From: Azophilus sp965214305
Lineage (GTDB): Bacteria > Pseudomonadota > Gammaproteobacteria > Pseudomonadales > Azotimanducaceae
Reading direction: 5' to 3'
Assembly (NCBI GenBank): GCA_965214305.1
Contig: OZ243949.1
Span: forward strand, 868,001-932,000
DNA: 64,000 nt
Shown here one piece after another: positions 8,788 through 17,904 of the stretch (positions are counted from its first letter, which is position 1; each line of letters opens with the position of its first letter). A model generated the notes under the pieces. The model worked only from the letters and a program-made list of their open reading frames with translations, ran no database searches and had not been told where the DNA came from. A program made the translations under genes and the position numbers.

Positions 8788-10047
8788 TTAGCGCCAATCA
8801 AAACGAATATGCAGATGGGCGAGGTTACGCAGTACGAAGCTCGGCTCCGCTTCCGGTGGCGGCTTTTCCGGATCAAGGCGGATGTTCTCGATGCGCCTTA
8901 GCAAGGCTGCAAATCCGAGATTCAATTCTTGGCGGGCGAGCGGAGCGCCGATACAGTGATGAACGCCGGAGCCGAAGGCCATTTGCATACCGGCCTTTTG
9001 CCGATCCAAATCGATCTCGTCGGGATTGTCGAAGGTGCGCTCATCCCGGTTGGCCGCGCCGTAGCGGAGCATGAGCACATCACCCGCCTTCAGGGGATGG
9101 CCGCCGAGTTCCGTATCGCGGGTCACAACCCTGGGCAAGCCTTGTACCGGTGATTCGCGGCGCAACACCTCTTCAACAAAGGTACGCACTTTTTCCGGGT
9201 TGGCACACAGTTCATCCTGGAGTGCGGGCCGCTCGCACAGCGCCAACATGCCCCACCCGAAGGCGCTACTGGTGGTTTCATGCCCGGCCACAAGAAATTG
9301 GCGCAGGATGCTAGAGACTTCGCCATGCGACAGGAGCCGATCATCCGGCTGCAAGCGGGAAGTGGCCAATACGGAAATCATATCGTCACAGGGCGCAGCG
9401 CGGCGTTCCTCATAGATGCGCAGCATCAGGCGCTGTAAATCGAGTTCGAGTTGCATGCGTCGCACGGTTTCCTCGTCGTCGTAGAAGTTCAACCGCAAAG
9501 CGTCGGCGGCATTGTTCGCGCATGGCTCGAAGATCGCCCGATCCGCTTCGGGCACACCCAACCGGTCGCCGATGATTTGCAGGGGAATGGGCAGGGCAAA
9601 CCGGGCAATGAACTCAATGGCGGTGGCCCCCGCAATAGCATCAATGGTGTCGTCGATAACCTGCTGCACCGCTCCTTCCGCCCGCTTGATGCGCGAAGCG
9701 GTGAAAAGCTCGTTCACCAATGTGCGATATTTGGTGTGATCGGGGCGATCAAGCGTGAGCATGGTGGGTGGCTCAAAAACCAACTGCTCGGCAATGGCCC
9801 GAATCGCCGCCTTGGTTTCCTCGGAGGCCGCCCCAATGCGCCGCCGCTGCGGCTCCTGCAGAAAATCGCCAAACTGATTGGAGTAGGTTTCCGGGTCGCG
9901 CAAAGCCTCTCGCAGCAGTTCGTAGCGTGAAACCACATGGACGCCCAATTCCTGGGCGAAGTACACCGGTGCCTCATCGCGTAGCCGCTTGTGGGCGGCA
10001 TGAGGCGACTTAAGGGTCTCGATATCGAAGAGTTGTATCGCGCCCAT
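8788..10047 (-). CDS. Cytochrome P450 (bacterial class I type)
   Basis: This soluble 419-residue P450 shows the I-helix AGHETT (254-259), the K-helix ExxR (Glu293-Arg296) and the heme loop FGSGVHHCIGAPLAR with thiolate ligand Cys365. It has no membrane anchor, as usual in bacteria, and needs ferredoxin and reductase partners that are not in this window. The sequence type resembles soluble bacterial P450s acting on terpenoids, steroids or aromatic acids, but no substrate can be assigned. It ends convergently with the TonB/7900 pair across a family C hairpin and starts just downstream of the repeat-filled gap 10048-10399. Confidence 0.95.
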   Translation of the reverse strand: MGAIQLFDIETLKSPHAAHKRLRDEAPVYFAQELGVHVVSRYELLREALRDPETYSNQFGDFLQEPQRRRIGAASEETKAAIRAIAEQLVFEPPTMLTLDRPDHTKYRTLVNELFTASRIKRAEGAVQQVIDDTIDAIAGATAIEFIARFALPIPLQIIGDRLGVPEADRAIFEPCANNAADALRLNFYDDEETVRRMQLELDLQRLMLRIYEERRAAPCDDMISVLATSRLQPDDRLLSHGEVSSILRQFLVAGHETTSSAFGWGMLALCERPALQDELCANPEKVRTFVEEVLRRESPVQGLPRVVTRDTELGGHPLKAGDVLMLRYGAANRDERTFDNPDEIDLDRQKAGMQMAFGSGVHHCIGAPLARQELNLGFAALLRRIENIRLDPEKPPPEAEPSFVLRNLAHLHIRFDWR

Positions 10048-10108
10048 TCATAAGGCTCCCTGAAACAGAGCGCGGAGTATGCCAGAGACAACCCGGCCCG
10101 TATATTTC

Positions 10109-10237
10109 ACCAAGCATCCGGTCCTGTATCCGTTTGAATTTTCCGATCGTGGGACGCCACAGTTGGGGCTGCGCCCACATCCGAAGCAATTCGGACTGAT
10201 AAACCACCAAGCGCCCGGTCCTGTATCAGCTTGAGTT
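10109..10237. repeat. 32-bp imperfect direct repeat pair upstream of the P450
   Basis: ACCAAGC..CCGGTCCTGTATC..TTGA occurs at 10109-10140 and again at 10206-10237, differing at about six positions. Between them is a small hairpin, TCCGAA-GCAA-TTCGGA. The 5' edge (10095-10113, reverse strand CTTGGTGAAATATACGGGCC) matches a motif also present at 35988-36006 and across the yhdP start (55447-55466). No coding potential. Confidence 0.6.
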
Positions 10238-10242
10238 AATTT

Positions 10243-10346
10243 GGCTTTGGAGGTTGCACCAACCGCGGCGTTCAGTTCGCTCCACGCCCTCTCGCATAAG
10301 CAGGAAGCGGGTGCCCAGCGCGGCAAGGGAAACCGCACAGGCCAAC
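10243..10346. repeat. Family C palindromic repeat, copy 2
   Basis: The core GTTCAGTTCGCTCCACGCCCTCTCGCATAAGCAGGAAG..GGTGCCCAGCGCGGCAAGGGAAACC aligns with the other family C copies. The arms (GGTTGCACCAACCGCGGC and GGCAAGGGAAACCGCACAGGCCAACC) are less perfectly complementary than in copies 1 and 3. With the direct repeats before it, it fills the 352-bp gap between the P450 start and the end of the acyl-CoA dehydrogenase; no gene is visible there. Confidence 0.7.
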
Positions 10347-10399
10347 CCGCTGCCAGGTGCTTTTCATAGCCCGTTCCAAGGCGTGGGCAAATAGAATCC

Positions 10400-11572
10400 T
10401 CAATAGGAACGCGGCAGGCCCAATACATGTTCCGCCAGATAGCTCAGAATCATGTTGGTCGAAACCGGTGCCACCTGGTAAAGGCGTGTCTCGCGGAACT
10501 TACGCTCCACGTCGTATTCCTCGGCGAACCCGAAACCGCCGTGGGTTTGCACCGCCGCGTCCGCTGCCGCCCAGGACGCATCGGCCGCCAGCATCTTAGC
10601 CATGTTGGCCTCCGCCCCGGCGGTCTCGCCCGCCTCGAACAACCGAGCCGCATGATGCACCATCAGTTCGGCGGCGCGCATTTGCGCGTAGGCTTTGGCG
10701 ATGGGGAACTGTACCCCCTGATTCCGGCCAATCGGCCGACCAAAAAGTTCACGCTCGTTGGCGTAATCCCCGGCCCGTTCGATAAACCATTTGGCATCGC
10801 CAATGCACTCCGCCGCAATCAATATGCGCTCGGCATTCATACCGGAGAGAATGTAGCGAAAACCCCTGCCCTCCTCGCCAATCAGGTTTTGCACCGGCAC
10901 CTCGACATTGTCGAAAAAAACCTGGGTAGTGGCGTGATTCATCATCGTGCGTATTGGACGAATGGTGAGCCCGCCCGCCGCACGGGCCACGTTCATGTCG
11001 AGAATAAAGATGGAGAGGCCGTCTATACCGCGTTTTGTCTGCTCACGGGGGGTGGTGCGCGCCAAGAGCAGCATCAGATCTGAATGCTCGGCACGGCTCG
11101 TCCAGATCTTTTGTCCGTTCACCAGGAATTTATCGCCCCGGCGCACCGCCGTTGTTTTCAGGGCACCGGTATCGGTGCCGCTGGTTGGTTCGGTTACACC
11201 GAACGCCTGTAGGCGCAGTTTGCCGCTGGCAATGCCCGGCAGGTATTGTTGTTTTTGCGCCTCGCTGCCGTGCCGCAGGAGCGCACCCATAATGTACATC
11301 TGGGCGTGGCAGGCGGCACCGTTGCAGCCCGCCCGCTGCACCTCCTCAAGAATCGCGGCGGCCGCCGACAAGGGCAAACCGGCGCCGCCATAGGCTTCGG
11401 GAATGAGCGCCGCCAGATATCCCGCATCGGCCAGTGCCCGCACGAAATCTGTTGGGTAGGCCATTGCGCGGTCGAGCCGACGCCAATATTCGCCGGGAAA
11501 ACGCTCGCACAGCTTGATGATTTGCCCGCGGATTTCCGGGTAGTCGGAACCCTGAAGACTTATTCCGGGCAC
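10400..11572 (-). CDS. Acyl-CoA dehydrogenase family protein
   Basis: This 390-residue flavoprotein should introduce an alpha-beta double bond into an acyl-CoA. It contains the FAD/substrate signature AFGVTEPTSGTDTGAL, the GQKIWTSRAEHSD segment, the NAERILIAAECIG helix, FGRPIGRNQGVQFPIA and the C-terminal HGGFGFAEEYDVERKFRE, where family members hold the catalytic or structurally equivalent glutamate. Length is standard. The start is GTG at 11572 without a strong ribosome site. It lies downstream of the thiolase/HMGS-like pair in the same direction, separated by a 153-bp gap with a hairpin, so it may be transcribed separately. Confidence 0.95.
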   Translation of the reverse strand: MPGISLQGSDYPEIRGQIIKLCERFPGEYWRRLDRAMAYPTDFVRALADAGYLAALIPEAYGGAGLPLSAAAAILEEVQRAGCNGAACHAQMYIMGALLRHGSEAQKQQYLPGIASGKLRLQAFGVTEPTSGTDTGALKTTAVRRGDKFLVNGQKIWTSRAEHSDLMLLLARTTPREQTKRGIDGLSIFILDMNVARAAGGLTIRPIRTMMNHATTQVFFDNVEVPVQNLIGEEGRGFRYILSGMNAERILIAAECIGDAKWFIERAGDYANERELFGRPIGRNQGVQFPIAKAYAQMRAAELMVHHAARLFEAGETAGAEANMAKMLAADASWAAADAAVQTHGGFGFAEEYDVERKFRETRLYQVAPVSTNMILSYLAEHVLGLPRSY

Positions 11573-11628
11573 GTTCTGAGCACGAGCTTATCCTTACAAC
11601 CCATCCGCCGCACAGACTCTCTTGCCAA

Positions 11629-11650
11629 CGAGGGGGGCCCTGTCCCCTCG
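11629..11650 (-). terminator. Candidate terminator hairpin after the thiolase gene
   Basis: CGAGGGG (11629-11635) pairs with CCCCTCG (11644-11650) over an 8-nt loop, 75 bp beyond the thiolase stop and before the acyl-CoA dehydrogenase start. There is no U-run, so intrinsic termination is uncertain. Confidence 0.35.
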
Positions 11651-11725
11651 CATGCCCCGGCTGGGACCGTCTTCATGTGGGGGGCGACGGCGGCGTACCG
11701 CAAGGAAGTTATTGGGCTATGCGAG

Positions 11726-12925
11726 TTAGGCGGCACCTACGATGCAAATGGCCGCAACGTTTTGATTTGGCGCACCGCCCAGGTTGTGCGTTAGACCAAT
11801 ACTCGGGTTCGGGAGCTGGCGTGCTTCCGCGCGGCCCTGCAATTGCAGGTACATTTCGTAGAGCATACGGATGCCGGATGCGCCGATGGGATGCCCGAAA
11901 CACTTGAGGCCGCCGTCAATCTGGCAGGGAATCGCACCGTCCGCATCATAGAAGCCGTCCATCACGTCTTTCAACGCGCCCCCTTCCGGCGACAGTTGCA
12001 AGTCTTCGGTGGTGACGAATTCGGTGATGGAGAAGCAATCGTGGCACTCGAACAGGCTCACTTCGTCACGCGGATTGCGAATGCCGGCTTCGGCATAGGC
12101 TTTGGTGGCGGCGATGCGGGTGGTGTGGAAATAACTGCCGTCCCAGGCGGTGTGCCCGGCCTCGGAACCATTGGAGAGCGAAAGTTGCAGAGCCTTGATG
12201 GTAACGATGTTTTCCTTGCCCAGACGCCGGGCGATTTCCGGGGTGGTGACAATGGCGGCCGCGGCACCGTCACTGACACCGCAGCAATCAAAGAGGCCGA
12301 GGGGTTCGGCGATCATGGGTGCGTTGAGCGCATCCTCTTCCGAAATGGCCCGGCGCAGGTGCGCCTTGGGGTTCTTGGTGCCGTTGGCATGGCTCTTGAC
12401 GGACACATGGGCGATGGCGCGTTTCAAGTCATCCTTGTCAACGCCATGCTTGGCACGGTAGGCGCTGGCAAGTTGCGCGAAGCTGCCGGGTGCCGAACCG
12501 GTTGCCGTCCAAAGCGGTGACAGGGTACCGGCGGTATTACCGCCGGGCAGCCCGCCGTAGCCGGTGTCTTTGAGCTTCTCGACGCCGAGTGCCAAGGCGA
12601 TGTCCGCCGCCCCGGAGGCCACCGCGTAAACCGCGCCGCGGAAGGCTTCCGAGCCGGAAGCGCAGAAATTCTCAACCCGGGTGACGGCGATGTTCGGCAA
12701 GCGCAAAGCCACGCTCAGAGGTAGGCCGCTGCGCCCCACATTGGCGAATTCCATGGCGGTGGAAAGCCAGGCGGCATCAATCTCGTTACGATCAATACCG
12801 GCGTCGCCGAGTGCTTCGTCAAAAGCTTCAACGACGAGCTCCTCTGCGCCGGCATCCCAGCGCTCGCCGAATTTTGAGCAGCCCATGCCAAGAATCGCCA
12901 CCTTGTCCTTGATGCCCTGTGCCAT
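11726..12925 (-). CDS. Thiolase, SCP2/lipid-transfer-associated type (acetyl-CoA acetyltransferase-like)
   Basis: The 399-residue protein belongs to the SCP2-thiolase branch that cleaves 3-ketoacyl-CoA, often in steroid or branched side-chain oxidation. It keeps the nucleophile Cys88 in ENFCASGSEA. The C-terminal half has FECHDCFSITEF, GHPIGASGIRM and a closing HNLGGAPNQNVAAICIVG. I chose the ATG at 12925 (MAQGIKDKV), since the longer open frame up to 13069 runs into the preceding gene. The start lies 25 bp after the stop of the HMGS-like/DUF35 fusion. SCP2-type thiolases usually work with DUF35 partners, which matches this arrangement. Confidence 0.92.
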   Translation of the reverse strand: MAQGIKDKVAILGMGCSKFGERWDAGAEELVVEAFDEALGDAGIDRNEIDAAWLSTAMEFANVGRSGLPLSVALRLPNIAVTRVENFCASGSEAFRGAVYAVASGAADIALALGVEKLKDTGYGGLPGGNTAGTLSPLWTATGSAPGSFAQLASAYRAKHGVDKDDLKRAIAHVSVKSHANGTKNPKAHLRRAISEEDALNAPMIAEPLGLFDCCGVSDGAAAAIVTTPEIARRLGKENIVTIKALQLSLSNGSEAGHTAWDGSYFHTTRIAATKAYAEAGIRNPRDEVSLFECHDCFSITEFVTTEDLQLSPEGGALKDVMDGFYDADGAIPCQIDGGLKCFGHPIGASGIRMLYEMYLQLQGRAEARQLPNPSIGLTHNLGGAPNQNVAAICIVGAA

Positions 12926-12950
12926 TTTGAACGTCCTATCCTGTGATGTT

Positions 12951-14399
12951 TCAAGCGGAGCGACGGGGAACCGCTTTCCAGAAATACCGGGGCAAGCCAC
13001 GCGGCCGGTCCATTGACTTGATGCGAAACCGCATCTCAACCGGCATACCCACATCGATTTCTCCGACATCGATATCGGTGAAGTCGGTCATCAGCCGTCC
13101 CCCGTTCTCGAAGTCAATCATGCCATAGTGCGAGGGTGGATTGGGAGTGTAGGCGAGATAGTCCGCGGACCAACTCGATATCTTGGCCGGTTCGTCGCGG
13201 AATGAGTGGGGCTCTTGCGTATCGGTAGCGCGACACTGCGGATTGACACAAACCCGCGCCCGCGGAAATTGCAGCGTACCGCAGCGGATGCAGCGCCCGC
13301 CCACGAGCCCAAGCAACATGTCTCGCTTGCGGTAGGCCGTGGACAGGGAGGTTTGATAGTCCGCCGCCTCGCCGCGTTTGCCCTCGTCGGTTTGCACCAG
13401 GCCGTTGAAGGCGAGGTATTTGAAGTAGTTGTCCTCGGGCTGACGGGCGGCGAGCGCCGCCGCCACGGATTGCGAGGACCGATGGTTGGCCAGGGCCTCG
13501 CCCGCCTTGAAAAGCAGCGCCTCGCAGCCGTGGCCAAAACTGCACACCAACACATAATCGCCCGGTTGCACCCGGGTCTCCAGGGCGTGCATGGTCATGA
13601 ATAGCGGGTGGGCGGTGCCGGTTTCGCCGAGTTGACCGGCCAAGTTGTCCACCACCGACTCGGGGGCCAAGCCGGCACGGCGCGCAACCAGACCGGCGGC
13701 ACGGGCGATGGTGCTTGGCAATATGAAGTGGGCGATAGCATCGGCGGCGACGCCCGCTTTATGCAACAGCGTTGCAATGGCATCCGGCACAATCTTGGCG
13801 AGGCCTTCATCGCGAATCCAACGTTCCTCCCAGTCGTAGTCGAACGCTTGGCTGCTGGCGCGGTAGTGGCCGAGGAAGTCCACCGTATTGACGGTGCCGT
13901 CCACCAACTCAAGTAGCGGGTTGCCGGAACCGACGGTAACGCCGACCGCGCCGTCGCCCCAAGCCAATTCACCCGTGCTTTTCGCCAAGGCTCGACGATG
14001 TTCGGACGCGACTAGCAATACTTGGCCGGCGCCGGCCCGAACGGAAGCACAGGCTTGCGTTAAGGCACCCAGGCCGGCGCGCTGGGCAGCGGTGATATCA
14101 AGCGTACGGATATCGCCCTCCAACGACAGCGCCGTGGCGATAATGCCGGCCTGCTGACGATCCAAAAAAGGCCCCGAAGTACTCGCAAACAGGAGCGCAT
14201 CGGGCCGTTCATCGCCGACCAGGGCGCGTGCCGCCTCAACGCCCATGGTGACGGCGTCTTCGTCCCAATTGCAGATCGCCCGCTCGCCACACCCCTTGCC
14301 CGCATAGGACGGGTCGCTCCAGAGATGCGCCTTGGCAACGGCGCTGCGTTGCAAACGCAGTCTTGGAACATAGACGCTGTATCCCGTGATTCCGACCAT
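12951..14399 (-). CDS. HMG-CoA-synthase-like (KAS III fold) protein fused to a DUF35 zinc-ribbon/OB domain
   Basis: Residues 1 to about 350 have the thiolase-fold layout of HMG-CoA synthase/KAS III: GITGYSVYVPRLRL, NWDEDAVTMGVEAARAL, and GETGTAHP with His264. Residues about 360-482 form a DUF35 domain, with a zinc ribbon of Cys370, Cys373, Cys384 and Cys389 followed by an OB fold (VGMPVEMRFRI). At the usual nucleophile position, ITAAQRAG, residue 106 is Gln instead of Cys, so normal Claisen condensation is unlikely. AGGAAGG precedes the ATG. It heads a two-gene unit with the thiolase and is divergent from the CYP153 gene. Acyl-CoA substrate unknown. Confidence 0.88.
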   Translation of the reverse strand: MVGITGYSVYVPRLRLQRSAVAKAHLWSDPSYAGKGCGERAICNWDEDAVTMGVEAARALVGDERPDALLFASTSGPFLDRQQAGIIATALSLEGDIRTLDITAAQRAGLGALTQACASVRAGAGQVLLVASEHRRALAKSTGELAWGDGAVGVTVGSGNPLLELVDGTVNTVDFLGHYRASSQAFDYDWEERWIRDEGLAKIVPDAIATLLHKAGVAADAIAHFILPSTIARAAGLVARRAGLAPESVVDNLAGQLGETGTAHPLFMTMHALETRVQPGDYVLVCSFGHGCEALLFKAGEALANHRSSQSVAAALAARQPEDNYFKYLAFNGLVQTDEGKRGEAADYQTSLSTAYRKRDMLLGLVGGRCIRCGTLQFPRARVCVNPQCRATDTQEPHSFRDEPAKISSWSADYLAYTPNPPSHYGMIDFENGGRLMTDFTDIDVGEIDVGMPVEMRFRIKSMDRPRGLPRYFWKAVPRRSA

Positions 14400-14542
14400 A
14401 CTGAACTATTCCTTCCTGAAATTCGGCGAACCGCCCGAGCGTCCTCGCGACGCCATTAACGAGCTCGGCGCGCTGGTGGGCGCGCCCAGTATTTTCCACT
14501 GCTCTTGCCGACCTCGCCACGTTCCTTCATGCATGGGTCGGG

Positions 14543-14570
14543 GGAGCCTCTGCTCGCGGAAGTCGCGAGT
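14543..14570 (+). repeat. Family A solo end, degenerate
   Basis: GGAGCCTCTGCTCGCGGAAGTCGCG matches the left terminus of family A but lacks the bounding CTAG. It lies in the 253-bp gap between the divergent HMGS-like and CYP153 genes, which must also hold both promoters; I could not pick out convincing -35/-10 boxes. Confidence 0.6.
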
Positions 14571-14652
14571 ATTGCCCAAGGTCTTGCCGTGAAGCAACGT
14601 ACCCATGATAGGATGCCTCAACGTCGGAGAACACTGGGAGGAACAGGCGGTC

Positions 14653-15909
14653 ATGAGTGAAGCCCCGGAACTGCGAGCGGATGATGCTTGGACGATGCCG
14701 CTTGAGGCCATCAATCTCAGCGATTCCGGCCTCTACGCCGACAACAGTGTTCTATCCCATCTGGCTCGATTGCGCCGCGACGCCCCCGTCCATTACTGCC
14801 CCACCAGCCATGTTGGTCCCTTTTGGTCGGCCACGCGCTACGACGATATCAAGCATGTGGACACCCATCCGCAGCTCTACTCATCGGAGCTGGGCGGCAT
14901 CACGATTACCGAACGCGAACTCGAAGCCATGCAGTTGGAAAATTTCATTGCCATGGACCCACCCAAGCACGGGGCCCAGCGTAAGACGGTCGCACCCTCC
15001 GTGGCACCCGCCAATCTGCGCAATTTTCAGCCCATCATCCGCGAGCGGGTGATCGACATATTGGAAAACCTGCCCGTAGATACCGCCTTCAACTGGGTTG
15101 ACCGCGTTTCCATTGAATTGACCGCACGCATGTTGGCGACACTGTTCGATTTCCCCTACGAAGACCGACGCAAGCTTGTGCATTGGTCCGACCTCACCAC
15201 CGCATCGCCGAACATCGTCGGGGAATCGGGTTTTTCACAGGAACACCGCGTCAATGGCCTTAAAGAGTGCGCGAACGTCTTTACCGAACTGTGGAACGAA
15301 CGCGCGGCCCACCCGCCCGGCAATGATTTAATTTCCATGCTCGCGCACGGCGAATCGACCAAGGACATGCCCTCCCGGCCCCTTGAATTTCTCGGCAATC
15401 TACTGTTGCTGATCGTCGGTGGCAATGACACGACCCGCAATTCAATCAGCGGTGGTGTGCTGGGGCTCAACCAATACCCCGACGAATGGCGCAAGCTCGA
15501 CGACAACCCGGGCCTGATCCCCAACATGGTCAGCGAGATGATTCGCTGGCAATCGCCGGTAATCCACATGCGGCGTACCGCCACCGAAGACACCTTGCTC
15601 GGCGGCCAGCGCATCCGGGCTGGCGAGAAGGTCATCATGTGGTATCTCTCGGGCAACCGGGACGAGGCCGTTTTTGCGGACGCGGAACGGCTGCTTATCG
15701 ACCGCCCCAATGCCCGGCAACATCTCTCCTTCGGCTACGGCATTCATCGCTGCATGGGCAACCGCTTGGCGGAGATGCAGTTGGCGCTGCTTTGGGAGGA
15801 AATCGTCAAGCGGTTCAAGCGAATTGAGGTGGTCGGCGATGTGGTGCGGTCATCAAGCAACTTCATTCGCGGCATCGTCGATCTACCAGTACGTCTCATT
15901 GAGCATTGA
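14653..15909 (+). CDS. Cytochrome P450, CYP153-like terminal hydroxylase
   Basis: This 418-residue P450 shows features I recognise from CYP153, the family that oxidises the terminal methyl of alkanes and acyl chains: FIAMDPPKHGAQRKTVAPSV, WVDRVSIELTARMLATLFDF, the I-helix GGNDTTRN (256-263) and the heme loop LSFGYGIHRCMGN with Cys367 and the AEMQLALLWEEI helix. ExxR is EMIR near 295-298. The ATG at 14653 follows GGGAGG; an in-frame start 48 bp upstream is less likely. Its 3' end overlaps the probable start of the quinohemoprotein dehydrogenase, suggesting translational coupling and successive oxidation of an alcohol product. Ferredoxin partners are not in the window. Confidence 0.92.
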   Translation: MSEAPELRADDAWTMPLEAINLSDSGLYADNSVLSHLARLRRDAPVHYCPTSHVGPFWSATRYDDIKHVDTHPQLYSSELGGITITERELEAMQLENFIAMDPPKHGAQRKTVAPSVAPANLRNFQPIIRERVIDILENLPVDTAFNWVDRVSIELTARMLATLFDFPYEDRRKLVHWSDLTTASPNIVGESGFSQEHRVNGLKECANVFTELWNERAAHPPGNDLISMLAHGESTKDMPSRPLEFLGNLLLLIVGGNDTTRNSISGGVLGLNQYPDEWRKLDDNPGLIPNMVSEMIRWQSPVIHMRRTATEDTLLGGQRIRAGEKVIMWYLSGNRDEAVFADAERLLIDRPNARQHLSFGYGIHRCMGNRLAEMQLALLWEEIVKRFKRIEVVGDVVRSSSNFIRGIVDLPVRLIEH

Positions 15910-17902
15910 ACCGCACGGCCGGCTATTCCCACAAAAGCCGGCCATCGCAAATAAGGCCCCGAACAAGCGGGACCCAACCGGGCTGGCCCCTCTGCTGATG
16001 CTTTGCGCAGTTGCCGGCTGTGTTGAACAGGCCCCCGCGCCAGCATGGCTTCCGCCAAGCGCGGCCGCAAGCCAAACCGCCACCGGTGCTAACGAAAGCA
16101 CCGCCCGCAACATGCGGGAGCAGTTCGTCGCGAAACAAGCCATGCCGGGGCGACCCCTCTACGACGCCTTCTGCGGTGCCTGCCACGACGGTGCCGTCGC
16201 CAAGGCACCGCATCGGGACATGATCGGCCTGATGCCGCCCGAAATGATTCTGCGTTCGCTAACCGACGGCATCATGCAAGAAGAGGCCGCGGCGCTCAGC
16301 AACGAGCAGAAGACGCAAGTGGCCGAGTATCTGGCGGGCGTGCCAATGGGCGAGGCGCCCATCGCCATTCCGGAATGCGGAGCGGCCGTGCCACCCATTG
16401 ACCCCCAAAGCATAGCGATGGCGCAAAATTGGGGGTTTGATCTGGGTAACACCCGCTCCATTCCCGCCGCTAAAGCCGCCCTGGGCCGCGACGACCTCGC
16501 CAATCTCAGCACCCGTTTCGCCATCGCGTTTCCCGGTGCGAACCGGGCCCGCTCCCAACCCAGCCTCGCCGCCGGGAGCCTCTTTGTCGGTTCGCATTCC
16601 GGCCATGTATACGCCCTCGACCAGGCCACGGGTTGCGCCCGCTGGACTTACCCGGCATCCGCCGAAGTGCGCACCGGCATCGTGCTTGCGCCCGCCGGTG
16701 AGGATGGAAAGCCGCCGCTGGCCCTGTTCGGCGATGTGCTTGGCAACGTCTACGGCATCAATGCCGCAACCGGAGAGGGCATTTGGCGGCAACGCCCGGA
16801 CGACCACCCAAACGCCACCATCACCGGTACGCCGAGGCTGCACGAGGGACGCCTGTATGTTCCGGTTTCAAGTCTGGAGGTGAGCTTGGCGGTAGACCCC
16901 TACTATGAATGCTGCACCTTCCGGGGTTCCGTTGCCGCCTATGCCGCGCACACGGGCGAGTTGCTCTGGAAAACCTACACCATTGAAGAACCGGCGGTTG
17001 TACAAAGCCAGAATCGGGCGGGCACCAACATGCGCGGCCCGTCCGGGGCGGTGATTTGGAACAGCCCGGCCATCGACAGCAAACGCCAGCAGCTCTATGT
17101 GGGCACGGGTGAGAATATGTCGTCGCCCGCCACCCTGACCAGCGACGCCATTTTCGCCATCGACCTCGACAGTGGCGACGTAAACTGGGTGTTTCAAGCA
17201 ACAGCCAACGACGTTTGGAACGTTGCCTGCGATACCGAGGCGGACCACAGTTGCCCACCCGAAAATGGGCCGGATTTTGATTTCGGCGCCGCCACCATGC
17301 TGGTAACAACAAGCGACAACCGGGAACTGGTGATTGGCGGACAAAAATCCGGCTTCGTCCACGCGCTCGACCCCGATACCGGCAAGTTGTTGTGGCAAAG
17401 CCGGGTTGGCCGGGGCGGCGTCCAGGGCGGTATCCATTTCGGCATGGCCGCGGCCGGGGATACCCTGTTCGTACCCATCTCGGACATGCCGGACGGCCGG
17501 GAATATCCCACAGCCGCCAAACCGGGGCTGCACGCACTGGATCTGTTAACGGGCAAACTGAAGTGGTATGCGCCGAATCCAGACCGCTGCGAGGGGCGGA
17601 CGTACTGCCACCCCGGTATTTCCCAAGCAATCACCACGACCGGCGAGCTTGTCTTCGCCGGTGCCATGGACGGCGTGCTGCGCGTCCACGATGCGCGGTC
17701 GGGGGCGGTACTCCGGGAAATCGATACGACGGGAACCTTTGCGACCGTTACCGGCGAACAAACCTTCGGCGGTTCGTTCGGCGGCGCTGCCGGCCCCGTG
17801 GTGCGGGACGGCCATCTGTACCTGTCGTCCGGTTACGGCCTCTACAATCACATGGCGGGTAACTTGCTGCTGGTGCTGGCACCCAACAAACCTCGGGATT
17901 GA
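15899..17902 (+). CDS. Lipoprotein quinohemoprotein dehydrogenase (cytochrome c plus PQQ-type beta-propeller)
   Basis: Probably oxidises an alcohol in the periplasm and passes electrons through its own heme. After a hydrophobic segment with lipobox VAGC, a cytochrome c domain carries FCGACH, with Met candidates in GLMPPEM. An eight-bladed-type propeller follows, with repeats such as GHVYALDQATGCARW, GNVYGINAATGEGIW, GLHALDLLTGKLKW and VHALDPDTGKLLW, as in PQQ dehydrogenases of the polyvinyl-alcohol type. The start is uncertain: no ATG lies upstream of the signal segment, and TTG at 15899, overlapping the CYP153 stop by 11 bp, gives the most sensible leader. The acceptor and actual PQQ use are inferred. 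Confidence 0.85.
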   Translation: MSIEPHGRLFPQKPAIANKAPNKRDPTGLAPLLMLCAVAGCVEQAPAPAWLPPSAAASQTATGANESTARNMREQFVAKQAMPGRPLYDAFCGACHDGAVAKAPHRDMIGLMPPEMILRSLTDGIMQEEAAALSNEQKTQVAEYLAGVPMGEAPIAIPECGAAVPPIDPQSIAMAQNWGFDLGNTRSIPAAKAALGRDDLANLSTRFAIAFPGANRARSQPSLAAGSLFVGSHSGHVYALDQATGCARWTYPASAEVRTGIVLAPAGEDGKPPLALFGDVLGNVYGINAATGEGIWRQRPDDHPNATITGTPRLHEGRLYVPVSSLEVSLAVDPYYECCTFRGSVAAYAAHTGELLWKTYTIEEPAVVQSQNRAGTNMRGPSGAVIWNSPAIDSKRQQLYVGTGENMSSPATLTSDAIFAIDLDSGDVNWVFQATANDVWNVACDTEADHSCPPENGPDFDFGAATMLVTTSDNRELVIGGQKSGFVHALDPDTGKLLWQSRVGRGGVQGGIHFGMAAAGDTLFVPISDMPDGREYPTAAKPGLHALDLLTGKLKWYAPNPDRCEGRTYCHPGISQAITTTGELVFAGAMDGVLRVHDARSGAVLREIDTTGTFATVTGEQTFGGSFGGAAGPVVRDGHLYLSSGYGLYNHMAGNLLLVLAPNKPRD

Positions 17903-17904
17903 CC

